64,000 nt of DNA from Scortum barcoo (lineage: Eukaryota > Chordata > Actinopteri > Centrarchiformes > Terapontidae), in the NCBI GenBank assembly GCA_023238725.1, contig CM041531.1, positions 17,320,643 through 17,384,642 on the forward strand. The letters run 5' to 3'. The position numbers and the translations under genes are program-made. Under the pieces are notes generated by a model, which saw only the letters and a list, made by a program, of their open reading frames with translations, was not told the DNA's origin and did not search any database. How positions within the stretch are numbered: position 1 is the stretch's first letter; each line of letters opens with the position of its first letter. Positions 24,917 through 38,640 of the stretch are shown here, piece after piece.

Positions 24917-25790
24917 GTAAAACTGTAGCCAAGCACAGCTTAAAGTCTGAATCTGATTCTAAACACAGCCGATAAGACACAAACACACTTCATACAAACA
25001 CTTAAAGATCCAAAAAAGGTCAGTCAGTCTGCTGCCTCTCTGAACAGATGTTGGCAAGATGACAGCACATTACAACTGGGCTAGTACTAAACAGAATTTA
25101 CATTTGCCACGCTGAGCACAATCTGCACCCAGGAGAACATAAAATATCATTCACAAATCACAAGGATGTCAGAGACGCGATATATTACAGAGGAGGAAAA
25201 ATAAACAGCGATAACAGCCAAGGAGAAGAGTCTAATCCCGGTGTGTATGAACACACACTGGAACAGGACATAAAGATTTGTTTGCGTAATTACAGTCCGG
25301 TACAAAAGCCAGAGGATCGTATTGCAGTGAACTGTGTCGAGTCCAAAAACTCACTCTAGACAGGGAACGTTTTCAAACAGGGACAAACTGGTGATGAATG
25401 TCAAATATTCAGAGTTCGGCAGGAAAATACACACACTGGACCAACAGAGAAGGAAATCAACAGGAGAAATAAGAAGACACAGAAAGAAACAGCAGAAAAA
25501 AAGAGAGAGATTATTACTCTTAATGCTTTAAAGAATTAAACTTTACATTCTTGTGCAAATCTTTCAACTGGAGTAATCCGTAACTTGTGTACAGAAGAAC
25601 TCAAAGTAACTCACAGCTTCTCTCCCATTTGTGCGAAAAGAATGACGGGGGGGGAGGAGGGGAGAAATAAGCTGCAGTGGTTCCATTTTACACATATAAA
25701 ACTGTTTTCTCTGTATTGACAGCAGAGTTGGGTGGAGGGGGAACTGCATCAGTAGTACATTGGCCCTGCAGAGCTCAGCTGGAACGCCGC

Positions 25791-28700
25791 TCAGAACGGG
25801 GAGAGGCTCGGCACTTTGATATTGATGTCTCCGATGTTGATGTTGCGGGGAATCTCCGGCAGATTCATGTTCTTCACGGCGGAGACGGCGCGAGCGGGGG
25901 CAGCTGACAGACCTCCCTGCCAAAGAGGAGACAGCGCTGAAAAACACCTTCAGTCACAGTGTGTGTAATTCTGATGTGATTATGGCGTTGTTAAAATGAC
26001 TGGCATTATGGTTTTTAGACTGCGCTCAATATGATTTTTCTACTTACCAGATTACCATTGATTAATTAATGTTATTACAGTAAGAACTTTCATTTGTTCT
26101 CAGTGTACGCTCATTGTACATTGTTAGGGACTGCTGTGAAAATGCTTACAAGTGAATTCAGAGATGTGAGACTGGTTGATGAACTGCAAAAAAAGCTTTG
26201 GGAAATTTCTTTATTTAGTTTCATGCCAAGAAATACTGAACTATAGGAAACCACAGAGTGTTATCATTAAATAAATCAAACAAATGCTAATGAGCTTTAA
26301 AGGTTCTGGTTGGTAGACTTTTATTACCTTATACAGAGCCAGACTAGCAGTTTCCCCCGTTTCATGTCTTTATGATAAGCTAAGTTAACCATCTCCTTGC
26401 TGCAGCTCCATACTTATTGAACAGACATGAGAGCGGTATTAACCCTCCCATCTGACTCTTGGTGAGAAAAAAAAATGTTTATTCCTTTAAAAAAAAAAAT
26501 TATTCCTTTAATTCCTTTTGAGGGCAATAAACTCTCTGTTCAATGTTTCACTTTTGTTTCTTCATGCTTCACATCTGGGTTTCATCTTCAGTCACTGTAC
26601 AATAGCTCAAATTTCAAGTGCAACGTAGGGGCTTCTCCCAGGTAGAAGTCCCCGAAACAAAAAGCAAAAGTGAGTTAGCCTGATACTCGGACTGAAGTGA
26701 TGTTTCTTCTCACTCATTCAGTCTGACATTGCACTCATGTGGAGGGGGAGATTGTTTTTTCTTTTGCCCTAACTAATCAGTAACGGTTGTTAGGAGTAGT
26801 TAACCAGTATGTTTTTCATATATGTCAAAGAAATGCATTTATTTAATGGGGGAACTTCACTGATCAGACACATCAAAGTCTGCCGTTACTCAGCTTGTGG
26901 GCTAAATCACTAGAGTGCTCTTTTAAATGCTGCCATTTCTGTATGTTGACTTAAAATCATTTATACAGCTTTGTCTCGTTAACACATGTCTTTAGTTTTC
27001 TCTTGTTATTACTAAGCCAATGCCCAAATTCTTAGCATCTCAGCTTGCTAATTTTTGATTGGTCAGTTGTTTCTCGAACCACAGGAAACAGGCGTCAGCG
27101 GGCACATCACCAGACTTTTTTTTGGAATCGCTGAACGGATCTGAGATGTATCCAGCGATTCAGAGGTCTGGAACCAGTCGAACAATGCTGCTGATGGATG
27201 ACCTCCATCAAAAGCAGGCTTCAAAAGAGTCAAGTCTGATTTTAATAGCGAAATGAATGGTAACCATTGTGGGCTTCCTTGGAAGAAAAAAACACAATCA
27301 TCTGTCTAAAAACTGATGATATGCATTAGAAATGGTCAGCGCGAATGAAATGTTTCTGCAACTTGCAGTCTGTGCCCAAAAACACTGGCTCTGTCCTTTA
27401 AATGAGGCGAACAGGCTGACCTCTGACTTCTCCATCCGGTTCTGCACTTCGACCTGGGCTACGATCTCATTCATGTTGGTCTCCAGCACCATGCCTCCCA
27501 TCACCACCTCCTGCAGGATATAATGGACCTGTGCAGACAGAAATAACATAACACAGCAGTTAATAGACAGTGACAGCCTGCACATGTCAGCGCAGCCATT
27601 TAAAACACTTTTCTTTGCATGCCTGCTGTGACTTAACGCTGCGAGCACGCTGCCAAATCCAACAGACAGAAAATGGATTACACAACATCACCCACTGGCT
27701 GCTCCACGACGCAGCCAGATGGGAAACATGAGACTCTGAAGTGATGTGAAGTTCAGTGCTTCACAATGCTGTCTTGTTTATCAACTGGGCTCGTCGACGC
27801 ATCTTTATACCATATGATGAAGAACGGATCAAAGAGATCATGTTGGGGATTCAGCACACTCTGGATTGTAGCAGCTGTCTCTCACGGCTCACTAGGAGAT
27901 GGCTTCAATTTCTGAAGTTTAGAATTCTGAATTCCTGTGGGCAGGAAATAATTTGGTGACATGAGACTGTCTTCTACTGCAGACCTACTTTGAGGTTAAG
28001 GATGATCAACTGGAAAAAATCATGCCTGGAACAGCTTTGAAAATACTCTATATTTTTCCATGAAACCGCATTCCTGGATTATCCTTGCAAAAACATTGGA
28101 CTTGAATCGAATAAAGTTACAGCTGGTGCAACAGTCTAAAACTGTACCTTATTAAAATGCATATTCCAAGACAGACTACTAATATTAAGTTTATTAAGCC
28201 TGCATGTTTATGAAAATTTCTATTTTACCAAGCTGTGTAGGTTGTTCAGCTAGGAGAGCCCTCTGAAAGAAAAGGGTTTTCTCTTTAGAAGAAATATTTC
28301 ATCTTGGAACATTCCTCAGGCCAAACCCCAACTGCACCACATGACATCAATTTCCTGCTGAGAAAATTTAATCAAGATGGCTGTAGATGTGTCTGATTAG
28401 TTTCCAGCAACACTTCTAGCTCAGCTCCCAAGAGAGCAGAGGAGGACTTATTGTAGCCCGAACAACACAGAGCTTCATTCTAAAAGGAGCCTGCAAGGAG
28501 GCTTTTTTTTTTTTAACCCATCATCTGAAAAACTTTGCAAGAAGAAACCTTGAACACTGATTGCTTATTTTTCTCATCCTTCCTTGCAGACATTCCAGTT
28601 TCAAAAAGTTCAGCCCTTAGGCACTGATAAATCTGTCACTTCTGAGGTGAAAATGTGAAAAGAGGGAGAATTTCAGTGCTGGAGAATCGTTCCGTTGAGA

Positions 28701-31700
28701 TTTACTGTACTATGTCAGGAGCCCAGTTTGATATACAGTATATGACTAAAAACCCTGGCCCACACACCAACAAGACCTGGACCGATTAAAGCAATGCAGC
28801 TGTTCCTGAAAAGCAGCTGGCTGTCGGGAACGACTACGTCACATCTCTCTGCTCATTCATAAATAATATATCCCCTCATCTGCATTACCTCTGGGGTCAC
28901 ATCTCTCTACAGCTCATTCATAAATACACATATCCCCTCATCTCAAGCTTTCAGTGAATTTGAAAAACAAATCCATTTATAACAAAATGCTGTTTTGGAG
29001 TTGGCCCATGCACGATCAACATAATGGAGTAAACATGTGGTTATTTTCAACATTTTTAGATGGAAATGACAGACTCTGGATTGCAAAGGCCTCGGCGTTC
29101 TCATAGCCTCACAGACTTCAGGCTTCATGTTTCAAGGTACAGCACTGTGCCGAAGAAACTGAATGTGAATTTGGCCAACTGATCCAATAGATTTCCTTGA
29201 TCAATAACTCATCCAAAACTGGCCTCAAATAACCTCATTTACTGCTCGCGTCTGAGTCGCTGCTACCTGCAGCTGCTCCATAGCCTAAGGCAGAAATTTC
29301 CTTGTAATCATTTTATTGACAGCAAATGAGCATCATATGCAAGAGCTGTTGTCTCACCGGCTGGAAACAACTGCGTAGGCTGTTCTGACACAGCAACGGG
29401 GCAGAATGCATGTCTGAGTCTGAGCTCACAACCGCGGCACAGCAGCAGTGCACAGCAGAAACACTTGAACATGATCACCATAGAAAAGCCCCTCCTCCCA
29501 ACCCTCATTTCCACGCACCTTGTCCATGTGGAATATGAGGTCCAGTTCACAGACGTTTTCAAAACATTTATCCAGCGTTTCCACAAACACCTGCAATCAA
29601 GAGGATTTGTACAGTCAAACATCTCATTTCTAAAACACACATGTATGAAGACAGCAATAAACCTCCATACGTTATGATCAGACAAAATTATCTGTTTATT
29701 TGGAAGATTATTATTATTATTATTATTATTACATTGATGATTATGGTTGAAGGCATAACAAATGCTGGACCTCCTCAGGGATTCGTACTATTGTTAAATA
29801 ACACGCAATGACTTACGCTTCATATCAAAACATCAACTGTATAAATGTTGATAAGTTTTGGATTTAAAACAGATATGAATGACAATATTCTATGTTGATG
29901 GATGAATGCAAACATTTGGGTTTCATTCTGTTTAGTGAAGGATAAGCAATAAAAAAAAACTCAGTAAGCTGAGCCCCTTCAAGTTAAGTATGATGAATCC
30001 TTCAAGAGTTTATGAAACTTGAAGGGTCATTTGCTGAAAGCATTCCTACTTTTACGTAATGTGTTGATTTGGTCAGTGTAAAACTGAAGAACAGCAGTGT
30101 AGAAGAGATGCTCAATCAGGCCATAACAAAGGAATGAAAAGTTGTTGCCAGTGGTAGCCCCACCCCTTTCCGTGACTTTTAACCTTTTCCCCCCCAGTGG
30201 GTGCTTCTTTATCTTTCTGTGAATATGTCATAATTGTCATAACTGAGGATTGTGATGAAAAATATCTGATCTGTGGAAGAACTGAGAGCGTTGGCTTCCT
30301 CAGCCCCAGACCTGATACGGATGTTAGTTGACTTTTAACTTTTTATGGGCATTAATTGTTTTATGTGGGATGAGCTCTGTCTCTTACGTACAACCAGAAG
30401 TGCAACAACGTTTCCCCACAGGCACAACAGGGATGAGAAGCCAGATTTCAGCACTAATAAAAAGAGTTTATCAGCACCTCATGTGGCAGAACAGTTGAGC
30501 TATTTGCACGGCTTGTATCTATGATATCAGTGTTTTCCATTTCCATTTTGGTCACGTGTAACTGTCTTATCCTGAAAGATTTCCAGTGAGTACATTTCAT
30601 TTAATAAATCATCTCCTTTGAAAAAAGGAACTAGTAAGGAGGCAAAGGGTCAAAAATGACTCCCGTTTCAACCCATAATCAAATTCAGCAATGTAGTGGA
30701 AAGTTTAGGAAGCAGAGCATTTTCCTCTAAAACTGATGCAGAAAAAACACCTGTTACATAAGTCTAGACAGCAACTGAATAAAGCAGAACCTGACCTGGA
30801 TCAAGTCCAGAATGCCGAGCTCGCTCTCAGAAGAGTCCACACAGAAGACAAAGTAAAGGGTCGCGTAGTGCCGATAAATCAGCTTGTAGTCGGAGCCACC
30901 GATGAGACTGCAAGAAGGCAAAAATTTGACTTTACGAGAAAATTCAGGTCTAGCTTTAAGCTGTGTATAAGCATGATAGCTGGAATGAAACCTGGTCATA
31001 CAAATAAATGTATAAAATTAAAAGCTGGGGTGAGGTATGTAAATGAATTGATAAAATATATGAAAAGTGACTCAGACTGAGTCTACTCTTGTGGGTTTGC
31101 CTCCATCTAATGGCTAAAATCGTGCTACTGCATCTGCTGTCTGCTGCTGATGGGCGGTTCGTCTTTGCTGCTAAATGATGTCACCTTGTGTAGTGACATC
31201 AAATCAAACTGAGAAACCCCACAAAAGTGATCCAGGAATCAGGCGTTGCATTTTAAGAAAAAACAAAAACTAAAGTTAACAAAAACATAAGTTCACATGC
31301 AACAGCTGGCATTAGTGAGTCAGTCACCATGAACAAACACATCTAAGAGTCTTCTCAGGCAATTAGCACAAATACCTGCTGAGTCACTTGGGAAAATGTG
31401 ATTTTTGTACAAAATCACAGCAAATAGCAACACTTGCCTTCCACCCTCCAGGAAGTTGCAAACATTGTCGTCTCTTTTCGACACCAAATGGAAAGTCTCC
31501 CGGATGATCTGCTGCTGCATGTCTTCTGCCTGCGAGAAAACACATTACACAGTCCACTGAGTGCTAACCAACACAGGAAGAGCAATTCACATTAGGTCAT
31601 TAAAGTCACCCCACCTTTACTTTGAGTCACAAGTTGCACGAGGACCCTGACTCTCCCTTCACGCACACTAACACTTCACACTCACAGATGACAGCTACAC

Positions 31701-32558
31701 ATACAGTACACTGTCACGTCACAGAAACAGGCTGATGTTTGAGATGAAATCCTGATAACCATCACACCTGGTTACTTATGGATCAGGGTAAACTTTTATA
31801 CTTTTAAACATTTATACTTGTTCAAGGATTTTTTTTAATGAAAAGAATATGATTTAATAATGTGTAACCTCCCAACAAACCATTTCTACAAAGTGTAATG
31901 GCAATATCTCACCTGTCATGTTGACCTGTGGCTGCTGACGTAAGCATGAACTCAAAAGTGTCTAACTAAACTAAACTTATCATAATGAGCCTGAGTGCTC
32001 ACATTAGATCCATTCTTGACTATGAAAGACTTTGGACACTTTGACTTAAAGTTACAAAGAAATGTGTTTTTTAAAAACAATGATCCAGAGACAGTGATCA
32101 GTATTTGTAGAAACACATAAACGTTTTGTGTGTTTTATCTTTTAGACATCACATCCATAGCTAAATCCCATCCATTTTACACTTCTTGTGGATGTGTACA
32201 TTGTTAAAACATGTTAAACACAGAGATGTCTGTCTGAATAAGGAAACGAAAGAGAATTGAGATGAGCGACAACACCGAAGGCTAGCATCGGCTAATGCTA
32301 TCTGCCAGTTATTAACTTGATTGATTGGTTGATTATTAAACCATAAATATACTATTTGTTTAGCCAACACACACCGATCTGGATCTTTAGTAACATTTGT
32401 GTTTGTGATGATCGGTGCACAATCTGTCAAATGATACTCTGAAGACAGAAACAGAAAGACGCTAACGAAACAAGCTGGTGTTTACTCACAAAGTACTGAT
32501 AAAACCGGATGAGCCGCGGCTTCCCGTGGTTGTTAAATATCAAGATGGCCTTAATCAT
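25791..32558 (-). CDS. ap3s2: AP-3 adaptor complex subunit sigma-2 (sigma-3B), complete, 6 coding exons, 192 aa
   Basis: Small sigma subunit of the AP-3 adaptor. AP-3 sorts cargo from endosomes to lysosomes and lysosome-related organelles; the sigma subunit pairs with delta in the core and helps recognise dileucine signals. Exons: 32558-32490, 31529-31438, 30907-30796, 29590-29519, 27528-27421, 25916-25791 (stop TGA at 25793-25791). The total is 579 nt, or 192 residues, against 193 for human AP3S2. The chain starts MIKAILIFNNHGKPRL, contains IGGSDYKLIYRHYATLYFVF and the conserved FCVDSSESELGILDLIQ stretch, and ends in INIKVPSLSPF. The YILQEVVMGG segment is AP3S2-like, while the first residues look more like AP3S1; linkage to anpep supports AP3S2. 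Exon 2 must end at a GC donor (31437-31436) to keep frame. Introns are 0.5-2 kb. An ETS-like ACATCCGG lies about 110 bases upstream of the ATG. Confidence 0.96.
28838..28942. repeat. Imperfect tandem duplication of about 45 bases in ap3s2 intron 4
   Basis: Two copies, beginning at 28838 and 28896, share GTCACATCTCTCT, GCTCATTCATAAATA and ATATCCCCTCATCT in the same order, with small indels. Confidence 0.75.
29708..29732. repeat. ATT trinucleotide microsatellite
   Basis: Short ATT tract in intron 3 of ap3s2 (gene sense, between exons 3 and 4). Confidence 0.8.
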
Positions 32559-35500
32559 GTCTTTAATCTAGAGTTATCCACTGACAATATGAAGCAGTTG
32601 ATGAAATCTTGAGACTTTGAGCTAACGTTAGCTTCACGGCCTCTGAGCTGCCGGACGACTTTCTCTGTAACATCCGGTTAGTGTCCACATTTACGGTCCG
32701 ACCTGCTACAAACAGCTCCACTCTTTAGTTCCTGGCGGGTCATTGAGTTCATCTACATGCGTAATGGTGTTCCGGTTATGATCAGGATTTTTAAGGGCCC
32801 TATTGAATTTCAAATGTTTATTCATTTTCTTCATCTTCTTCTTCTTCTTCTGGTTTTTCCGCACATAAATGAATTGCCTTTTTGATGCCTTGAAAGTGCT
32901 CAAAAACTCACAAAATTTTGCGCACCCGCCCAAAGTCCGGCGTGAAATTACGTATTTTACGGGCATGGGTGTCCAAAAATGGCTCATCGATGCCCCCTAT
33001 GTGCGTGTTTTTGGAGGGTCCCCAATAGCCACGGTTTGACCTACGCATATGAAATTTAGACGGCTTACGTAACATGTCAAGATGTACAAAAAGCCTCTTG
33101 GAACCATGGTCTAACTCCAACAGGAAGTCCACCATTTTTAATCCAAAGTCCAATTTTGGCACGGTTTTTGACATTTCCAGGCCTCGTACTTGAACGAACT
33201 CCTCCTAGAGCTTTGATCATCGATCATCGATCATCTTCAAATTTAGACTGTACGATCTAGAGACATAGGCGATTGTTAAATTGCAAAGCTTTTAACTTTT
33301 CAGTGAACGACGTGGCCGTGGCTCTCACCAAAAAACAGGAAGTGGCTGTAATTCACCTGTAACTCACACATACATTGTTGGATCAGGCTCAAATGTCATT
33401 TGTTTGATTGTAGTCCAGGCCTGAACAAATCTATGCTGCAATATTCACTTATGGATATTTTACATTATGATAGCCTTCTCCCAGGGGTTTGAGCACATTC
33501 ACCTGAATCTTGGTGAGGATGTTGTCAAAGCTATGATGACGACATTTGACAAACAATTTCAACTTTTCATCAGAGTTCGTGGCCGTGCGGCGAATTTCGA
33601 TGCCTCGCCATGACTGGACACGTTGCTCTAACTTATGTATACATACTGATCTGCCCCAAATTTCATTTGTTTCATAGGACTAGGAACCTGAACACATCTA
33701 CATTTGAATTTTCGTTGTGAGCGATAGCTAGATAGATAGATAGATTTAATGAAGCAGCCCCGGTACTGCGTTTCACCTACATGAAATTTGGCACACACGT
33801 GTACCATGACAAGGTCTACAAAAAAGTCTCTTTGAGCTAGACTGCCCGATGCAAAACGGCTCCGTAACGCCCACTAGAAATGTTCAAAAATGCAGCCTCT
33901 GGACTGCATTTGTCCGACATGTAAGAAATTTGGCACATTGTGTATCAGTGTACAGAAAATTCTTTTGGACTCATATCCTAAACCCAACAGGAAGTGAGAT
34001 ATTTTAATTTATGTGTGTAGTTTTGCAATAATTTCAGACCTTTTCAGGCCTTGTATTTTAACATACTCCTCCTGCAGATTTTATCAGATCGACTTCATAA
34101 TTTTTGCTGTAGAATCTAGAGACATGGGTGACACTAAATTCCAAAGCGTTTTCATTTCTATCAAAAATTGCATGCATGGGTGCATGCAAAGTTTGATGTT
34201 TTGTCATGTTTCAGGAAGTTGCTGCTTATGGGCTTGTGATGCTCAGAAATTCACAGAAATTCACAAAATCTATTTGGCAAATTCATCAGAACGTGGTAAA
34301 ATCTCACAGAAGATGTTGGTCTGAGGACTGTGTGTGAAAAAATGCCTCCATAACACCCCCTAAAAAGATTCAAAGAAGCAGACCCCAGTAAACGTTTAAC
34401 ATACATGTTTGAACTTCTCGGTCCATGTGACGGCCGCTAAGGCTCGCGTGTTTGCCGCCCTGGTGTCGACTTGCCAGCCCCCCCCCCGATGGGCGCAGAG
34501 GTGCGAGGGCCCAGTCAATGCTGCTTGCAGCTTTAATTTTTGTTGTTATTGTTGGAGGCGCAGACACCTCATGCAGAACAAAAATGGAGACACATCTGCA
34601 CACAAATGATCAGACAGTTGGACACTGGATTCACACGAAAAGGGATACAGAGCAGGTTTCTCATGTCCCATGTAAACATTAAATCCCCAGAGAAGATCAG
34701 CATAAGGCTCAAAACTGGTATACTATTGCACATGTAAGGGGTTCAGACATGGTGTGATGGATAAATGTGTGCATGACTACATTTACAGCATATGTTGTGG
34801 CTTAACTTCACTCAGATGAGCAAAATCAGAATAACATTTAAGGGAAATTACTCCAGTTTTGTGTTAGATTGTACTCACACAGAAATAGACATACATACAA
34901 CTTAGGTTGTAAACAAAAAACTACTATGTACAGATATAAATACATATATGTGTACAAAAGTATATGCTGAAAAAACAATAATGATGTAGACAGTAATACA
35001 GTAGTACAATGGTGCAGAGTGCAAAGGATGCTGAAATAAATATGATTACTGTAACAGGCTGCTTTATATACATGAGTCAGGTGGATATGACAGTATAGAT
35101 TTGAGTTTAAGTGTTGATATTTACATGATACAAACAATGCGTATTTAAATCATCATCATACAGCACATAGAGTCATTGAGCTATACCTTAAACACCATGA
35201 AATGTAATACAGGTGTAGTATAGGAGTTTAGTGAAGCTCATGATTATTTAGCTTTCGTTGAGACAGTTTTTTCAGGCTACATGTAGCGTTGTGAAGTCAA
35301 CATCAACATTGATGAGGGTTTACGCTGTTTCTCATGTGCCAACAAAAGTTCTGAGACTTTCCCCCCGACCACATTGCATAATGTTGCAGTCTTTGTGACT
35401 AATGCACCAGCAACTGAGGCACCACGTAATTACCAGACCCTTTTGTACCTTTGTCGGCTGCTTCATGCTGCCTTGAAATCTCGAAGCGGTGATGTCACGC

Positions 35501-38500
35501 CAGCTGCACCTTTCTTTGCTTGCTGCGATCTGCACAGTAGTTGGAGCATCTGATCAAAAGGCAAAAATATGTAATGCAGCAGCAAAAAGTCTCAAAAATC
35601 AATATACATGTAGGAAACAGAAAAAATGCAGTAGGCAAAAGGAACAGTGGTCATGTGTAGACCCTCACCAACTACATTACAAACTATGGCCTCCTGAGTC
35701 TACAAATAACAAACAGCACAAACTAGTAAGTCTATTTACAGTAAAGACATTGTGTGATAACATGTATTTGTATGTAATAAAGTTGTGAAAGTGTCACTGT
35801 TACCATCAGTGAAAGGTCATTATTCTAAAATGATTCACTTCGGCCTGTTGCTGCTCCAACAAATATACTGATTATGAGATAACTGTTAATAAGATTGTAG
35901 CTTACTGTCACAAATGAAATACGAGTGTATTAATCCTCCATACTTAATTAGGGCCATGAGGGAGCTCGTGAAAGGAGACAATGTGAAAAGGCAACAGTCA
36001 TGCTTTTTATTTTTCCTCTCTATAGAGTTTAGATTCTCCAGTCCACCTCACTTGTAAGTGTTTGGAGTGAAACTATAACAAACTCTGCAAAGATCAAGGC
36101 AGCATTTAAATACTGTACAGTGAAGTAAGACACTAGTGAAATAAAAACATCATATGAAAATATTGTTATGCATCTAAAGGTGAAAGGCCTTCCTCAGTGA
36201 AGACATTTGGCCACAGCAGTAAAAGATGTCGATTTAAATGCAGCCTGCTGGGCCGCAGCTCGATGGGACGCTTGAACAGAGTGGAGCAATCGTTCATGTC
36301 ATTAGTAACACCTGTGACTTTCCTACAACGACAAGTTAAATGACTGCTGTCAGTGTGATTGTATACATCTCAGCAGGAGGTGTCAGGGCTTACACTGAAC
36401 GCTCAAGAGCACTTCCTACATTGTTGATGTAAATTCCTGTGTATTCAGATAGTGACTAAAATACCAACAAAAACAATGAGTTGGTGTTTTCTTATTTGAT
36501 ATTCCAAAGTTCTACATAAAAATGTCACGCACAGGGCCTCTCTTCCACTTCTGTGGGTGTAATCATTGTGGCTGGGATACGACAAGGCTCGACACATTTA
36601 CACACATTCACACCTGGAAGCTACCCAGCACAGTCTTACCTATTAACCAGAGGGAAGCCCCACAACAGCTGAACGGTGAGACAAGAGCACCTCAGTGGCA
36701 GTAAAGGGAAGTCATCTAAAGTACTAAGTTTGCTAAATTAAACTCTGCTGGAGTAAAATAAACATTCATGTTTTATATTATGTATGCATTTGCTGCTGTA
36801 TTCTGTAGTGTTGGTTCCAAAAGGCTATGTGAGTATTTACGTGTATCATTGGGTGTGCTGGCAAACTATATGCAGATGCCAGAAATCCTTTTATAAAAGC
36901 AAACTATTTCTTAACACTATGAGAGTTAGTTTTTCTGTGATTTATTTAGTAAAAACATGAACAAGTGGAGGATTTCTGGCTGTCGTTGGTAAATACTCCG
37001 CAGACTATATGTAGGATGTACAGTTAAAGTGTCATACCTTACCTGTCAGATGGGTATTAAGCGGACAAAGCTTATTGGTCTATGGTCTCATGTCAGTCTA
37101 TCTGGGGGATTCCTGAGCCACAACTGCGCCACTACTTTGAAACCAGGCCAGCAGACATCCTGTATCTCTGCGCGATCGGGCCCTGCAACATCAAAATGTC
37201 AGACCAGATTTCCTGCTCTGATTTCATATCCATTAATTCTCTATTCTGCGTTTTCCATCATTAGCGCTGCAAAGCCACCCGGGCTGTTGTCTGCATATCA
37301 TCTATTATTTCCCCTCTAAATTCCCTTCCTCCTGCATGAGCACAGTGGAAAACAAACAGACACTCATTAGCATGTGTGACCCGTTGGTGGTAAACAGGCT
37401 TATTTCCACATGAGTGCAGTGCGAGAATGGATTCCACCGGGACAGTCGAGGTAGGTGGGCCCGCCGGCTGCCTTCATGGGGACTTTAATAAGGACTTAAC
37501 AAATGCAAGTGGACAGGCACAACATTCTCTGGCACAGAGAGGTCATGTTGGTACAGTGAGCACTAGTTAGAGGGTGACTCACTGTATTTGGACTCTTGGG
37601 TGGCCACTGATATTCACTTCATTTTTTAATGTGCACTTTTTTCCCTCGGTGCTAATTGTTGGATTGTGACGGATGCCGAGCGCTGTCTGCCAGAGCTGAG
37701 GTAATGTGTGGAGTTCAAATAATGCCTCTGTGCTCTGCTCTGTGAAGTGATGAAAGCGGCCTGTAATTACAGGGATAATCAAAACTGTCAGGGGCTCTTC
37801 TGTGGACGGTTTTGTTTACTGTCTGCCTCTCTCACAGCTTCGCGAGCTGCTGGCCCTTCGCTTCTTCGGCCCTCTGCCCTCAGACGGCGACCTGTACCTG
37901 TCTCCGCATCTCGGACAAAATGGGAGTCAGTGTGATGAGATGAGTTGTTTTTAAAATCCCAACATAGGAGGGGAGCAGCTTTAACTGTTGCGCCTCCCTA
38001 AATAGTCAGCTCACAAGGTTACAGAATGACTGTGTTTTCCTCCTTAGTTTTGTGGCTTTTTTGGAGAGTCCTAGTCAATGAGGCACTGGATTGAAATCCA
38101 CTATGACCTCCAATGATAGCAACCTATGCAAGAGACAAACAAGTCATGTTTTCAAATCAGATATTTAGAGGGCATGGATTCATCTTTTCATAGTTTTATT
38201 TGGGAAATTATTTGTCTGGAGTTGCACCCCTCCCTCTTGTTATTCATTTTACTGTAGATTAGTAGTGTGCAGTTAGTTTTACTCTCCTCTGGGTGGCAGC
38301 ATTTCGGTGTGTTTTCAGAGGAAAACCCAGAGCTCCAGTGTTGTTGTCACCGAGCTCCACAAGACAGGACTACATGATGAGATGTATCTGAGGGGCTGTT
38401 TTTCCCAAAATGTTCAAATGTGTCTTGATTTCTGTGACATCATATTACAAAGCACGGGGCTCAAGAGCAATATGATCTCATGAGGTTATCGAAATTCAAC

Positions 38501-38640
38501 ATGAATCCTGCCACAGCAGATTAAACAGAGCCAAACAGACTGTACTATTTTAATGTCAAAACAGCTGGAGCCAAATGTTACTTCATGTCGCGATAACAAT
38601 GACACAGGCCCTTGCAGATTCATATATGCAGACAATAGCT
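32559..38640. other. Spacer upstream of ap3s2 toward igf1r
   Basis: The first 150 bases are the likely ap3s2 promoter and leader. Then comes the repeat block at about 32,790-34,545. The rest, 34,546-38,640, is AT-rich single-copy-looking DNA with no exon, RNA gene or clear element that I can support. Short open frames in it lack any family feature. Confidence 0.55.
32790..34545 (+). repeat. Long interspersed element with internal repeated units, no coding capacity
   Basis: A block of about 1.75 kb that starts near a TTC-rich tract and ends in GCTGCTTGCAGCTTTAATTT, an ending I have seen in many teleost repeats. Units recur inside: AACAGGAAGT at 33119 and 33986, CAGGCCT(C/T)GTA at 33178 and 34045, TCTAGAGACAT at 33256 and 34115, each offset by about 860 bases. 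GAAATTTGGCACA also recurs at about 33783 and 33929. A 7-base TCATCGA run lies at 33215-33238 and a GATA run at about 33722-33745. Open frames are short and broken. The family name is not known to me; it may be a non-autonomous DNA element or a satellite-like repeat. Limits are approximate. Confidence 0.55.

Larger units (their letters stand above)
20085..25790. other. Spacer between anpep copy 2 and ap3s2
   Basis: About 5.7 kb. The left end is the anpep copy 2 promoter and leader; the right end is the ap3s2 3' UTR. Inside are an AAAT microsatellite (about 22500-22521) and a short LINE/SINE-type tail near 23,610. Open frames such as the one at 24,143-24,496 (minus) have no recognisable domain. 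No RNA gene was recognised. Confidence 0.6.

Noticed and set aside
31177..31200. Perfect 8 bp inverted repeat GATGTCAC/GTGACATC with an 8-base loop
   Set aside because: Short hairpins of this size are expected by chance in 64 kb, and nothing around it suggests a small RNA or regulatory role.
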